DNA from: Paguma larvata
Lineage: Eukaryota > Chordata > Mammalia > Carnivora > Viverridae
DNA: 64,000 bases
Reading direction: 5' to 3'
Assembly (NCBI GenBank): GCA_030068075.1
Contig: CM057825.1
Coordinates: 125,014,739 to 125,078,738 of the forward strand
Positions 1 to 9,774 of this stretch are shown piece by piece (positions within the stretch are counted from its first letter, which is position 1; every line of letters begins with the position of its first letter). The notes below the pieces were generated by a model that was not told where the DNA came from, did no database searches, and was given only the letters and a program-made list of their open reading frames with translations. The position numbers and the translations under genes are program-made.

Positions 1-112
1 GCTTCGGATTCTGTGTCTCTGTCTCTTTTTGACCCCTCCCCTGTTCATGCTCTATCTCTCTCTTTCTCTCTTTCTCAAAAACAAAACAAAACAAAAACAA
101 ATAAACTGGAGA
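1..112 (+). mobile_element. SINEC (carnivore tRNA-Lys SINE), 3' part, cut by window edge
   Basis: The window opens inside a SINEC. The segment begins at the GCTTCGGATTCTGTGTCTC part of the body, continues through the pyrimidine-rich stretch, and ends in an A-rich tail of CAAAA units. The tRNA-like head lies outside the window. It is in XYLT1 intron 1, in antisense orientation to the gene. Confidence 0.85.
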
Positions 113-613
113 GAATATCTAAAGTGTGAGGAGACTGGAAGGAAAGCAAATGTATATATACAATTACAAACATACATACACCTACGTGTCCAATAATTTC
201 TGCTTTTATTTATCTACTCTACTTAATATTTTCCAGTATATGATTAAGCAGATGGTAACATTTGCAGTAAGATAAATATTGTTCAATGATGCGTATTTCT
301 GTATACAAAGTGTAATGTATTGCTCAAGCAAAATAAAACCCCATTGAGAGTGTGAAAAAAAAAAAAAACAACCCGCGAACCATCAATAAAATACCCTCTG
401 TTCTCTCTGGTCTGGAAACATTTGGATGGAAACAGAAGCTACACCTCTCAGGCTGCTAGAACCAGAGGTGATCAGGATACAGGAACCGATTTTTCAAAGT
501 CACTGCCAAGGTCTGAAAAAGTCCTGAGTTATCTGAGAAATGTGAAGTATGAGGAATTTCTGCCGAAAAACCAACATTTCAAGGGGGTCGGCACCACAGA
601 AACGCCATTCTAA

Positions 614-650
614 GCGTGCGCGCATGTGTGTGTGTGTGCGCATGTGTGTG
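614..650. repeat. imperfect (TG)n/(CG) microsatellite
   Basis: Alternating purine-pyrimidine tract made of GTGCGCGC and TGTGTGTG blocks. Such tracts can adopt Z-DNA and are often length-polymorphic. Confidence 0.8.
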
Positions 651-1309
651 AGGCAATTAAAAATTCGGTTCCTTAAATGAAACTTACTGAGTAGCAGTTT
701 ATCTAAAGGCACAAGCAATCAATGTGGGGACCTCGAGAGGCTCCCTCGAGGCAAAGGGAAAGAAAGAAACGCTCGTGACATTAACACGCGCAGCTCTCCC
801 TCCCTCCTCCCCAGTCTACTCAGAACCTGGAGTGCGAGCTTGCTGACACTCTCCCCACTGTTTTGCCTCCCTCGATAAGCGAGCCCATCTGTTTCGTGAA
901 TTCCGAGGTGACAGACAAATCCACAGCTTCCTGGAGACCCGGGGAAGGAATCGGCGTCTCGGCCACAACTCTGCGGCAAGCCGCCTGATAATTCTAATAT
1001 CTAAGAGCTTTGGAAGAGGCCGAGGGGGACTTGGGAGCTTGCAAACCTTCTCTAGACATGCCCATCTTGTCTGCACCCTCATGCTGTCTCCGACCGTGTC
1101 TGCTGGAGAAACAGAGGGTGTCTCCTTGGTTTCCTGAGATGCACCAAAAATACAATCGTGTCCTTTCACTGGGGCGCAGCTCCCCAGACACGGAAGGTGC
1201 AAGTGCGGAAGCCCTGGGTCCATGGGCACAAGGAGGCAGCAAGGTCTTGCTTTAGAAAATGCTCTAGACGCAGAGCCTGCCTGACACTCTTTGGGACACC
1301 CCCACCAGC

Positions 1310-1395
1310 ACCCCCACCAAGCGGGGCGGGGGACAGACTCCCTCTGCCTGCAAGAACCCCCCCTGCCCGCCCCGCCCCAGCCCCGCCCTCCGCAG
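1310..1395. promoter_or_regulatory. GC-box cluster in XYLT1 intron 1
   Basis: A short GC-rich patch contains CGGGGCGGGGGAC and, 40 bases on, CCCGCCCCGCCCC followed by AGCCCCGCCCTCCG. These are several overlapping Sp1/KLF-type GC boxes. The patch is separated from the main CpG island by about 1.8 kb of ordinary sequence. A role as an intronic enhancer or minor start site is inference only. Confidence 0.35.
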
Positions 1396-3693
1396 AGTGC
1401 AGAGATGAAGTCTCATGTCCCAAGCGAGCGTCTCACCAGCTCTTTAAGAGAGCCACCCGGAAAATCACGGGGAATTTTTTTCATGTCCCTCTCCTGAATC
1501 TATCCCCAAAGCATCACGCCAGCAGCCCCGGCAGGGTCTGCAGACCAACCACATGTTGCCAGGAAGGGCCTCAGTGACTCTCGAAGAGGTCTGGTCCTCT
1601 CCCAGCCCGCAGCCCGAGCTCAGGCGACATCGGACTTTGGGAACAGCCTGCCCTCTTCTGGTCTCCTTCAGCTCCATGGAAGGGCAGAGGCTGGGTGGGC
1701 ACAGTCAGGGGAGGGCAGACCCCCGGCTCCATCCAGCGTGCCCGCTCTGTGATTTCAGGAGCTAGCAGGGTGAGGGGGGCAGACGTGGGGCAGGGGAAAG
1801 AGAGGAGACAGACAGGCCGATAAAATAAAATACAAATCCAGGAGGGATAACAGTTAACCACAGCGTGGCAGACACCCAGAGAGAAGAGAGGACATTAAAC
1901 ACACACACATACACAAACACACATACGGAGTGTGGACGGAGTACTCGAAATGTCAAGGACCCAGCAAGAAATCAGTCATCCAGGCCTCCTCCCTTCTCTC
2001 GACTTTTTTCAACAGGTGGTCTCTACATCCAAAGATGCCTCCTGGTGCCTGTCTGAACCCCAGATGTAAAGGATACAGGAAGCCCCATGCCCCCATATTC
2101 GTCCTACGCTTTTCCATTCTAGTGCGCGACCTGAACCCCCTTCCACCCCACTCCCCGGGAGGGCTCCAAACCCAGAAAGACCCTCTCACTGAATTTCTGC
2201 CCAAACCTATCACGAGTCACCCCCGGAGTTCAAAGGCAGCATCCAGGAGTACTCCTCCCTGTTAATAAAAGGCCACAGGACATTGGGAATGTTCTGGTTC
2301 TCCATGGGGAATCTCACTCCAGTCTCCCCCACCAGCCCCACAAACGAGGGAAAGACATCTATCTACCTGCTACCCACGCGGACAAGCCAGCGACATGAAA
2401 TGCCATCACATTGAGTCCTGGGGTTGGCTCGGCCCACAGGCACAAAGAGCCGCGCTCTGGCAAAGAGGGTCGCTGCTGATTCCAAAGAAGTTTAACAGAT
2501 CAAAAAGCATCACGCTGGGTCTGAAGGCCCTCTTCACCGAGGGCTCCCAAAGAGACCAACGACACAGACATGCCTTCGATGCCAAGGATCCTGAAACTAT
2601 AACCCCTGGTGTGTGATGTCCCCCAAGGACTAGGGGAACCCCCGGAGGCAGATGGCAGGAGGAAGATACAGACAGACACGCTGCCCGTTGTTATCCCTGA
2701 AGCCAGTCACTCACACGGACAGGGCCCTGACAGCCTGGCCCAGAGCTGAGGTCTCTGACCTCTCGTCCTGCGTGTCCTAGCTCAGCGGGCTCAGCAAGGC
2801 AGCCCAGAGAAGGTGTGAAAGACATCCCTGGAGAAGTCGGGGACAGAACAGGAAGACACCCAGATGGGCCCAGAAGATCTGCAGAAAAAAACAGCTTCAG
2901 AGCTCAGACCGTTCACACCCAAGGAAAAGCAAAGAAAACCCAGCAGAGCCGAAGTCGTGATGCCGCGGTGGGACACACAGCTGGCGACAGGAATCGGCTA
3001 CACACTGAGAGACGGCGAACAGAACCACCATCCAGGAGAAGGGGGCATGCCCTATCACTGGAGAGCAGGGCGAGGAGAGTCGGAGAGGGCACCTGGAGAG
3101 GACAAGGTTAGAGACGGAGAAGGTAGAGACAGGAGTGTCAGGCAGCCAGAGAGGGCAGACGGGAGACCTAAAGTCGGAGCAGGCGCCCAAGCCTGAATCC
3201 GGATTCGGGGGGTCGGCTGGGGACGGGGGATACCGATCCCAGACCCCAGCCCAGGCCGGGAAAAGACCAGGAGACGGCGAGCGGGGAACTGAGTTGTCTG
3301 CACTCGGCTCGGCCAAATGCGAAGGGATGCCGCGAGCACCGCCCATGAGCAGCGGCGGAGGATCCCGGGCACGATCCACGCACCCAGACAGCGAGCGAGC
3401 CACCAACACCCACATGCACGGTGCGAGTCGGGGCGCCGGGCGAGAGGGACTGGGAACAGGAACCCGGCCGGGCTCCGATAACCCCCCGAGCGCCTCCTCC
3501 GAAGAGAACTTCCCCAGACCCCATGGGGGCAGTCCTCAGACTCGGGACGGGGCAGCCCGCGGCCCCCGAACCTCGGCAGGGACCCCACCCCGGCTTCCAG
3601 GGAGAGAGATGTGCAGCCGGCAGGCTCGGGGAGTCCCAGCCTGACGCCCGGGGTTCAGGGGCTGGGGGAGGGGGCGCCGGGGGTCCGGGGCTG

Positions 3694-3718
3694 CCTCCCT
3701 CCCTCCCTCCCTCCCTCC
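3694..3718. repeat. (CCCT)n tract; (GGGA)n on the XYLT1 sense strand
   Basis: A 25-base perfect tetranucleotide run. Read on the minus (gene) strand it gives five GGG runs separated by single A bases, lying 28-52 bases into intron 1. It can form a G-quadruplex in pre-mRNA or DNA. G-runs just downstream of donors are known binding sites for hnRNP H/F splicing factors. Confidence 0.85.
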
Positions 3719-3740
3719 GGGACGCGAGCCGAAAGGGCAT

Positions 3741-3748
3741 CTTACCAG
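3741..3748 (-). other. XYLT1: Splice donor of XYLT1 exon 1
   Basis: On the minus strand the exon ends ...GCGCTG and the intron starts GTAAGA, a near-consensus donor. The cut between 3746 and 3745 leaves exactly 115 codons (phase 0). It falls where the match to the known XYLT1 N-terminus stops. The open frame continues into the intron to about 3536, but those residues resemble nothing in XYLT1. Confidence 0.9.
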
Positions 3749-4090
3749 CGCCCGCGCGGGCAGGGCCCCCCGGCCGGCCGGCTGCTGCGCCCGGGCTTCT
3801 CCGGGGCCGCCTCCCCGCGCCCGCGCCGGGGGCCCCCGTCCTCCGCCGCCGCCGCCTCGGGCTGCGGCCGGCCCGGCGGGCAGGTCCCGGCGCTCCCGGC
3901 GCGGGGCCGGGGCCGGGGGCGGCTGCTCGGCGCCGCCGGCCGCTGCGCCCCCGCGGCGCTCCCCGGCCCCGGAGTCGAGGCTGCTGAAATTCCACACGAC
4001 CAGCGTCTGCAGCAGCAGCACGGTGAGCGCCGCGAGCAGCGCCGAGTGCGAGCGCCGGGCCAGCCTCCGGGCGCACGGCGCCGCCACCAT
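3746..4090 (-). CDS. XYLT1: XYLT1 (xylosyltransferase 1), coding exon 1 only
   Basis: Xylosyltransferase 1 is a Golgi type II membrane enzyme (EC 2.4.2.26). It moves xylose from UDP-xylose to serines of proteoglycan core proteins, the first step of heparan and chondroitin sulfate chain synthesis. The exon gives 115 residues starting [20 protein letters not shown], which I recognise as the mammalian XYLT1 N-terminus. A short basic cytoplasmic tail (1-16) leads into a signal-anchor helix (about 17-35, [16 protein letters not shown]). A low-complexity stem follows, with Pro/Ala- and Arg-rich parts and a Gly6 run (about 79-84). The start has a strong Kozak context (A at -3, G at +4). No ATG occurs on this strand between 4091 and about 4960. 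The catalytic GT14 domain lies in later exons outside the window. Nothing is broken in what is visible. Confidence 0.96.
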
Positions 4091-4200
4091 CTTCGGAGCG
4101 CGGCGGGCGAGCGGGGCGCGGGGACCCCGGGCGCTCCGGGCCGCCCCCGCGCTGCCCGCGGCTCCCGCGGCCGCCGGCCGCCGCTCGGGCTCGCGCTCGG

Positions 4201-4269
4201 GCCGCCGCCGCCGCCGCCTCGGCTCGCCGCCGCTCCTCCTCCTCCGCCGCCGCCGCCGCCGCCGCCGCC
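4201..4269 (-). repeat. GGC trinucleotide repeat tracts in XYLT1 5' UTR/promoter
   Basis: On the plus strand there are six perfect GCC units at 4201-4218 and eight at 4246-4269, separated by an interrupted CCG/CTC stretch. A few more interrupted CCG units follow 4270. On the gene strand these read as GGC runs about 110-180 bases upstream of the ATG. This is the position expected for the human XYLT1 GGC repeat whose large expansion silences the gene in Baratela-Scott syndrome. The tracts here are short and interrupted, as expected of a normal allele. Confidence 0.88.
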
Positions 4270-4311
4270 TCCGCCGCCGCGGCGCGGAGTTTTCAGACGG
4301 GCAGGGACCCG

Positions 4312-4318
4312 GACGTCA
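4312..4318. promoter_or_regulatory. CRE-like element (GACGTCA)
   Basis: GGACGTCACC at 4311-4320 matches 7 of 8 bases of the palindromic ATF/CREB site TGACGTCA. It lies about 220 bases upstream of the XYLT1 ATG in CpG-island context, where such sites are often functional. Binding is inferred. Confidence 0.4.
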
Positions 4319-4960
4319 CCAGGAGGAGGGGAAGGCGGGAGGCGGGGAGCGGGAGGCCGCGGAGGGGGCCGCCGGGCGCGCGCGCTCGGGGAGGGGGCGC
4401 GCGGGGCGGGCGGGGGCCTGGCCCGCGGGGCTCCGCTCCCCGCGGCCCTCCGCGGGGGAGGGGGTGGCGGCGGGCCGGGGGACCTGGGGGGGGGGAAGGG
4501 GGAGGGACGCGGGCCCGGGGTGGCGAGGGGCGGGGCCTGGGGGCGGAGCGAGGGAGGAAAGAGGAGGAGGGAAAGGAAGGGGGTGGGGGCGAGCGGAGAG
4601 GACGGACACCCTCCACGGCGGAGTAGCGGTGGGGTGGGGGAGAAGGGGACGGTCTCCGCGGCACAGAAAGAGAGGAGAGGGCAGAAGAGCGGGGGCAGCC
4701 TTGGGTGCGGGTGGGCCCGCGCGGAATCCAGGGGAGGGCACGGAGGAGCCGGGGTCCTGAGACCCTGCCTTCCACGAGGGGAGCAAGCACGAGGCCGCCG
4801 AGCGGAGCGGGCTCCCCGCCCAGGAGTCTGCGGGGCAGGCCGTGCCCCGCGCGCACGCAGGCGGCGGGGCAGGTGGAGGCGTGAGAGACGGACCCGGAGT
4901 GTCAGGGCCACGGAAGGGTCTCACGCCGCGGATCCCTGGATCCCGGGCTTGAAGGGGCAA

Positions 4961-6650
4961 GGGAGGAGGCTAGGAAGCTCTGTGAGTGACTCCTGAGTCA
5001 CACCCCACCCTCTAGAGCCAACGATGTACTAAGTGCTTCACTGAGTCACTTCTCTGGGCCCTAAGGACAAACGAGCCCGGGAGACTCCAAACCCTGCTGG
5101 TGAGCAAGGACTTTGGTTGGGAAGGGGGAACCCACTGGAGTGTCTCAACCTCGAAGTCTGGCCTAGGAGCCTTCCTCCAGGGCTGTCTTCCCATCGGTCC
5201 GAAGCCTACCTTCCTGCCCGTGTGGGGTTCAGCTTCTGGCGGCGCGGGTCTTGCCTTGTCAAGTGGGGTTCTTTCCCATCCAGGCTGGACTTGTCCCGGT
5301 GACCTTGAGACAGGAGGACTCCTCCCGGGGCCTGAGCGTCCCTGTCTGTCAATACATCTTAGACCAGTGAGCCCAACCGACTCAAGTTTCATCCCCAGCC
5401 TTCTCTGACTCAGTCTTTCCAGTCTTTCCTGCCCTTGTCCTCTCGCCCAGGGCTTTGTACACAACGGCCTTGAACCCATGGTGAACGGAGAGGGGGAGTG
5501 AGTGTCCCGGACAGGGCTTAGCACAGTAGCAGGTCGAACCCCCAGGTTGTAAATCAGGGACTCAGGGGGTGAACGCTTTGCATCTTGTCTGCTGTGCTTT
5601 GAAACCTCATCCTAAGTTTTAAAGAGAAGAAAGCAGAGGAACAAACAGGCTCCATCGGAGGAGGAGGCAGAGGGGGAAAGAGATGGTTTCGTTCAGTCAG
5701 GAAGAATCCACGAACGCCGAACTCGTGCCACACACGGGGCCAGGTACGGGGATCCAAGAGTAAGGCTTCGTGTCCCCTTCAGCGAGCTTGGAGTCCCCAG
5801 GGGGTCCGGATGTAGATGCTGCTCATTAAAAAGCGGGGAGGTCAGGATGACTTGAGAGCCGTGCACGCAGTGCTATTGGTTCCTGAGGGTGGGGTGGGAG
5901 GGAGCATATAACCATATAACCAGCCAACCCACTTCCCTGAGCTGAGAGTGTAAACGGCCGGCTAGCTAGCGGGGATTCGAAACTGCAGACTAGACTCAGC
6001 TTTCGGAGTATCTACAGCCTGGCCAGGCATGCGGGAAGGCGTCGAGGCAGGCCCTTTGGGCTCCGCCCACCTAACCAGGAGAGAGACAGAAAGAGAGGGG
6101 CCAGCTCTTTGGCCTTCTTGTCATCTGTTGATCACTTGAGAATATTTTGGTTATGATGAACAAAATCTCTCTTCTGACTGTCTTAAAAATAGAGTTTTCT
6201 GGATCATGGAACTGATTATTTTAAAGACATCAGGCATCAGGTGAGGCTTGATCCAGCCACTGAGAAGTGGGGCCTAGAATTCCTTTTCTTTCCGCCTGTG
6301 CTCTCTGCCTTTCGTGGGGTCTGTTTGGTGCTGAGGCTCTCTCTTCGTGTCACAACCTCAGTGGCTGAGACTCCTCGTAGCCTTTGTCGATCTGTAGCCC
6401 AGAGGAAGGAGCATCACTCTTTCCCAGCGTTCTCCTCGAAGGTGCGGAGATGGTCTCTGATTGAACTAGCTTTAGGTCATAGGTCAGCCCTACCCAAGCA
6501 AGGCAGCCAGGAGCATAGAATGTGCTGGTCGGCTGGGCCGAGGTCCCATACACCACCGCTGACACCGGGGAGAAGCCGGCTTCCCTGCAACCGCCTGGAT
6601 GTTCTGTAGGGACCGTGGGCTTATGGGAAGGAGCGCACTGGTACAGGGGA
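4961..6650. other. Upstream flank of XYLT1, mostly non-repetitive
   Basis: CpG density falls away here. I see no gene and only a weak L2-like stretch near 5720-5800, resembling the reverse of the L2 3' end. The ORFs are short and show no domain. The AT-richer part near 6110-6240 looks unique. Confidence 0.5.
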
Positions 6651-6654
6651 GGCA

Positions 6655-6765
6655 GGCACCATTACCTATTCCGTGCAGGCGGCGATGCTACGTGACCTTG
6701 GGCAAGTCACTCCCCTCCAAGGAATTTGGTTTCTTCAATGCGACGAAGGATGGATTAGAGGAGAT
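6655..6765 (+). mobile_element. MIR SINE fragment
   Basis: Contains the MIR core phrase GTGACCTTGGGCAAGTCAC followed by a diverged TTTGGTTTCTTCA segment, in MIR order. It is an old eutherian fossil. Confidence 0.6.
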
Positions 6766-6975
6766 AGGTGGTCCCCAAGAGCATCAGGTCGTGTCCCCAG
6801 AACTCTTCCTCAGCGTCTAAACAGAGCTTCCCAATCCCATCAGCGCTGGCCCTGGGGAGTCTTGGCGTCGGCGCCCTCCAGCCTGTCTCTGCTCCGAGGT
6901 CTCTGCCGCATTTTCCTCTAAACAGCAACGATGGTATCTGCTTCCTGCACGTGACACGTTTAACCATGGTCCTCG

Positions 6976-6997
6976 GGGGGGGGGGGAGTGGGGGGGG
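6976..6997. repeat. G-rich homopolymer tract
   Basis: A ten-base run of G, then AGT, then a run of eight G. It is likely to be length-variable and may form a G-quadruplex. Confidence 0.7.
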
Positions 6998-7074
6998 CCG
7001 CTGCTCGGGTTCGCCTCCCCGGGGGACCACAGGCTGAAAGAGTGAGGTTAAGGATCCAGGCCTCCCAGTCCCTG

Positions 7075-7097
7075 GAGAGAGAGAGAGAGAGAGAGAG
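7075..7097. repeat. (GA)n microsatellite
   Basis: A perfect GA dinucleotide run of about 11 units with unique sequence on both sides. Confidence 0.9.
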
Positions 7098-7639
7098 TTG
7101 TTTGTTTATCTCAACTCATAAAAAGCCATGCAAGAAAGAGGTTTAAAAGCCCCGGGCAGGTTATGGACGCCATAAACAGCTTATGTGAGGTTTTCAGGAT
7201 GAAAAGTCACCTGAGATACGAGGGCAGGGAGGCCAGCCACCAGGGTCGCCCGCCGAGATCATCTTCCTGCCCCAAGCCAGCCAGCCAGCCCCCGGAGCAC
7301 CTACCCAGAGCCTGATGGAGAAGCCGGGCTGGAATCCTCCGGCGGCGGCGGCGGGGACAACAGCAGCAAGTCTCTTTAGACTCTGTAAAGCCCATTCAGT
7401 CATTCAACACAGACGTATCGGACCCTATTGTACTCCAGGAACCACGCTGGGCGAGAGAAAAATAGATATGAAGAAGATTCCCTGAGGACTTTTTTCTTTT
7501 TTAAATACGGTTCTATTCTCATGTTAACCGAGGGCCCGGAGTGCTAAGGAAGCTCCTACGGGTTTGTGGGATTCCCGCCACGTCCCCGCACCCAAAATCT
7601 TGTTTGATCATCGCTTTCAAATGAGGGAGAGAAGATCAA

Positions 7640-7735
7640 TCAGCAATTAGTCCTGAGCCCCTGGGTGTGCCCAGCGCTAAGCTAGGGGCTGGAAGGGAAA
7701 GGAGGGAAGAGGGCTTTTCACCCTCAAGGAGCTGC
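7640..7735 (-). mobile_element. L2 LINE 3'-end fragment
   Basis: In reverse orientation the segment follows the L2 3' end: a diverged 'last into the list of size categories' stretch CAGCGCTAAGCTAGGGGCTGG, then TCACCCTCAAGGAGCTGCCAGAC. It abuts a MIR on its right. Confidence 0.5.
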
Positions 7736-7774
7736 CAGACGGGTGCCCAGCTCTGCTGCTTTTTAACTGAGACT

Positions 7775-7965
7775 TCTAGCATTCATTGTTTACCTTCTCT
7801 ATGCCTCAGTTTCCTCATCTGTGAAATGGGGGGTAATACTAGGGCCTTACTCATAGATTTCTTAGAAGGATTAAATGAGATAACGCATATAAAGGGATTT
7901 TCTATAGAGACTGGAACATAATAAGTGCTCAATAAATGTTAGGTATTGTTCATTTCATTAATAAA
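7775..7965 (+). mobile_element. MIR SINE
   Basis: Well-preserved MIR right half: CTCAGTTTCCTCATCTGTGA, then AATGGGG, GATTAAATGAGATAA and an AAGTGCTCAATAAATGTTAG end. Confidence 0.9.
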
Positions 7966-8224
7966 CAGTAGGAAAGTGTCAATTATGAGTGTCCAAAGGT
8001 ATCAGAGGGGGGGAAAAAAAGGTAGCCTGGGAAGGCTGCCTGGAGGAAGCAGCACTCAATCTAATCCTCCACTTTGATAAAAGACTCCCAAGTACCTCCG
8101 AGGGCAAGGACCTCTTCTCTCTCTGCCACTCTGCATAGTGGAGGGCACAGAGGAAACTTCGGGCAGAGAATAAACACCAGCTGGTGGATTAGCGCCTGGT
8201 GCTCACGAGCGCTTGGCAGAGCCC

Positions 8225-8395
8225 GTCCCTACGCGAGCAACTTTCTTGCTGTGTGATTTCAGGCAAGTTGCTTAACATCACCGAACCTCACTATTCCAGT
8301 CTGTAAAGATGAAGAAAAACAATACCTCTGTCCTAAGGCTGCTGGGGGGCAGGGATCAGGGTGGAGTATAAAACAGAGCGTCCCATATTTCATAG
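8225..8395 (+). mobile_element. MIR SINE
   Basis: Shows the MIR core TTGCTGTGTGATTTCAGGCA, then AGTTGCTTAACATC and a diverged CAGTCTGTAAAGATGAAG segment. Confidence 0.75.
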
Positions 8396-8739
8396 AAAAT
8401 TCTGGCAGCTGCCAGCGGAAGGAACGTCAGCCTGCTCGTGCTGGCAGGCTGGATTGTAGATAAATGCTCTTCTCTTCTGTCCTCCTGAGAGAAGGTGCCA
8501 GAGAGCTAGGGCATGACATGCCTGCTTCTGAATTCAGATAAACTTCAGCCCAAGAGTCAAATGTAGTCAAATACGTGGGGTGTTTTTTTTTTTTTTAATC
8601 TTAATTTGTCTCAATCTTAATGTGTCTGTTTCTTTTTGTTTTATCAGAGCCTGTTTTGCCCCAGGCTCTGTTTTGCCCCGGACTTTGCTCTTAAAAACTG
8701 TTAAACCTCTGCCTTGGTTTGACTTCACCTCACACAGAA

Positions 8740-9265
8740 ATCGTAAACACGGGTCACCGGTGTGGCCGTGTCGGCGGGAGGGGGCACAGAACGTGGCCGC
8801 GTCCTAGGTGTCTCTGGTTCTTCCAGACGAGCGCGGGCCAGCCCCGTGATCCCGTGATCCCGGGGCCCGCGGGGTCAGAGGAGCCAGGAGGCGGAAAGCC
8901 AGCCCCGGCCCCCCGCGGCACCTGCGGTCGCGAACACGCGTCGCCTGTGCTCCCCTCCCCCACTCGACCCAAGAAAAGGAAACGGTCTCTGATGGGACCG
9001 CAGACACCGGCAGGGAGCGCGTCCGCCGGGCCCCCCGGCCGTGCTGCCAGCCATGCTGCCGTTCCAGGCACTCGTCCGCCCGGTGTATCAGCAGAGGGAG
9101 CTCTAGGTAGCAAATTACTCTCCTCGGAGCGCAGACTTTCCCGCAGAAAAGATCCGAAGGCGGCAAGGAAAAGCAGGGGTCCCGAGTGGAGCTGACATTA
9201 TCATTCTGCACGGCAGGAACCCCCGGCCATTGGCAGGGGCAGCAGGTGGGGCGGGGCCGGGGGGG
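8740..9265. promoter_or_regulatory. Second CpG-rich block with promoter-like boxes
   Basis: About 500 bases of dense CpG lie 4.7-5.2 kb upstream of the XYLT1 ATG, separate from the main island. The right edge carries an inverted CCAAT box (CCATTGG near 9226), an E-box-like CAGGTG and overlapping GC boxes (GGGGCGGGGCC near 9248). A CAGCAGAGGGAGC sequence near 9090 resembles a CTCF core with one mismatch. No repeat family is recognisable. It could be an alternative XYLT1 promoter, the start of a non-coding transcript, or an insulator or enhancer. The ORFs across it have no recognisable domains. Confidence 0.5.
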
Positions 9266-9509
9266 GGGTGGGGAGACGGAGGAGAGGAGGAGACACCTGC
9301 TTGAAGAAAGGACACGAGAAAAACCAGACACCGCCACGCTGCCTGCAGGATCATGTGACCCTGCGCGGCGCCCGCCGGCTGACCCCTGAGCCCTCCCAGC
9401 CTGCACCCTTCCCTGCAGCTCCCTGCTGTGTGAGAGAAGGACCCGCCCCAGGTCCAGTTATTGGACCATCTTGGCCGGCACCTTTCTTTTCCTTTAAAAT
9501 AACTCTTTC

Positions 9510-9684
9510 GGGGCGCCTGCGTGGCTCAGTCGGGTAAGCATCCGACTCTTGATTTCAGCTCAGGTCTTGATCTCACGGTTCCTGAGGCTCTGTACTGACA
9601 GCATGGAGCTTGTCTGGGATTCTCTCTCTCCCTCTCGCTCTCTGTCCCTCCCCCCTCAAAATGAATAAACTTTAAAAAATAAAG
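9510..9684 (+). mobile_element. SINEC
   Basis: Head GGGGCGCCTGCGTGGCTCAG with A and B box regions of tRNA origin, a body with internal shortening after TCACGGTTCCTGAG, a CT-rich stretch and an AATAAACTTTAAAA tail. Confidence 0.93.
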
Positions 9685-9774
9685 TAAGTGTTTGCTGTGT
9701 GGGTCAGTGGTGCCCAACAGGGCTCCCGGAGCCATAGACTCTGATGGTGTTGGTGGTGATCATGATGGAGATAG

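Larger units (their letters stand above)
1..3745 (-). other. XYLT1: XYLT1 intron 1, first 3.7 kb
   Basis: This is the sequence downstream of the exon 1 donor on the minus strand. The acceptor and exon 2 are not in the window. Apart from the SINE tail at 1-112, a short TG/CG repeat at 614-650 and a GC-box cluster near 1310-1395, it looks non-repetitive, and its GC content rises towards the exon. No ORF here looks coding; the short ones on both strands lack recognisable domains. First introns next to CpG islands often carry regulatory elements, but none is proven here. Confidence 0.9.
4091..4600 (-). promoter_or_regulatory. XYLT1: XYLT1 5' UTR and GC-rich TATA-less core promoter (approximate)
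   Basis: The sequence immediately 5' of the XYLT1 ATG is almost pure G+C. It contains two GGC tracts (4201-4269), a CRE-like GACGTCA (4312-4318) and many GC boxes, for example GAGGGGCGGGGCC near 4525 and GGGGGCGG near 4539. No TATA or clear CCAAT element was seen close to the gene. The transcription start cannot be placed by reading; a dispersed CpG-island start pattern is likely. Confidence 0.75.
3150..4960. promoter_or_regulatory. XYLT1: CpG island spanning XYLT1 promoter and exon 1
   Basis: CpG dinucleotides are very dense and GC content is very high from roughly 3150 to 4960, peaking at 3740-4540. The flanks on both sides are visibly CpG-poor. The island covers the start of intron 1, exon 1, the 5' UTR and the upstream promoter, as expected for a broadly expressed gene. 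No TATA box is seen near the coding start. The long ORFs crossing this island on both strands are a side effect of its scarcity of A and T. Confidence 0.93.

Noticed and set aside
3536..3745. Continuation of the XYLT1 frame past the exon (to 184 residues)
   Set aside because: A good GTAAGA donor lies at the point where similarity to known XYLT1 stops. The extra residues are intron-derived.
3168..4076. 302-codon minus-strand frame
   Set aside because: It is an alternative frame of XYLT1 exon 1 and intron 1 with no recognisable product. The true frame begins at 4090.
3742..4911. 389-codon minus-strand frame through the CpG island
   Set aside because: It overlaps XYLT1 exon 1 in another frame, starts from a GTG (no ATG is present there) and is Pro/Arg low complexity.
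3611..4996. 461-codon plus-strand open frame opposite XYLT1 exon 1
   Set aside because: It is open only because the CpG island is nearly free of A/T-rich stop codons. It is an Arg/Gly/Pro-rich low-complexity translation with no domain, antisense to a well-recognised exon.
9510..9585. tRNA gene in a SINE head
   Set aside because: The A and B box-like sequences are tRNA-Lys-derived but lack a foldable acceptor stem and anticodon arm, and are followed by SINE body and tail.
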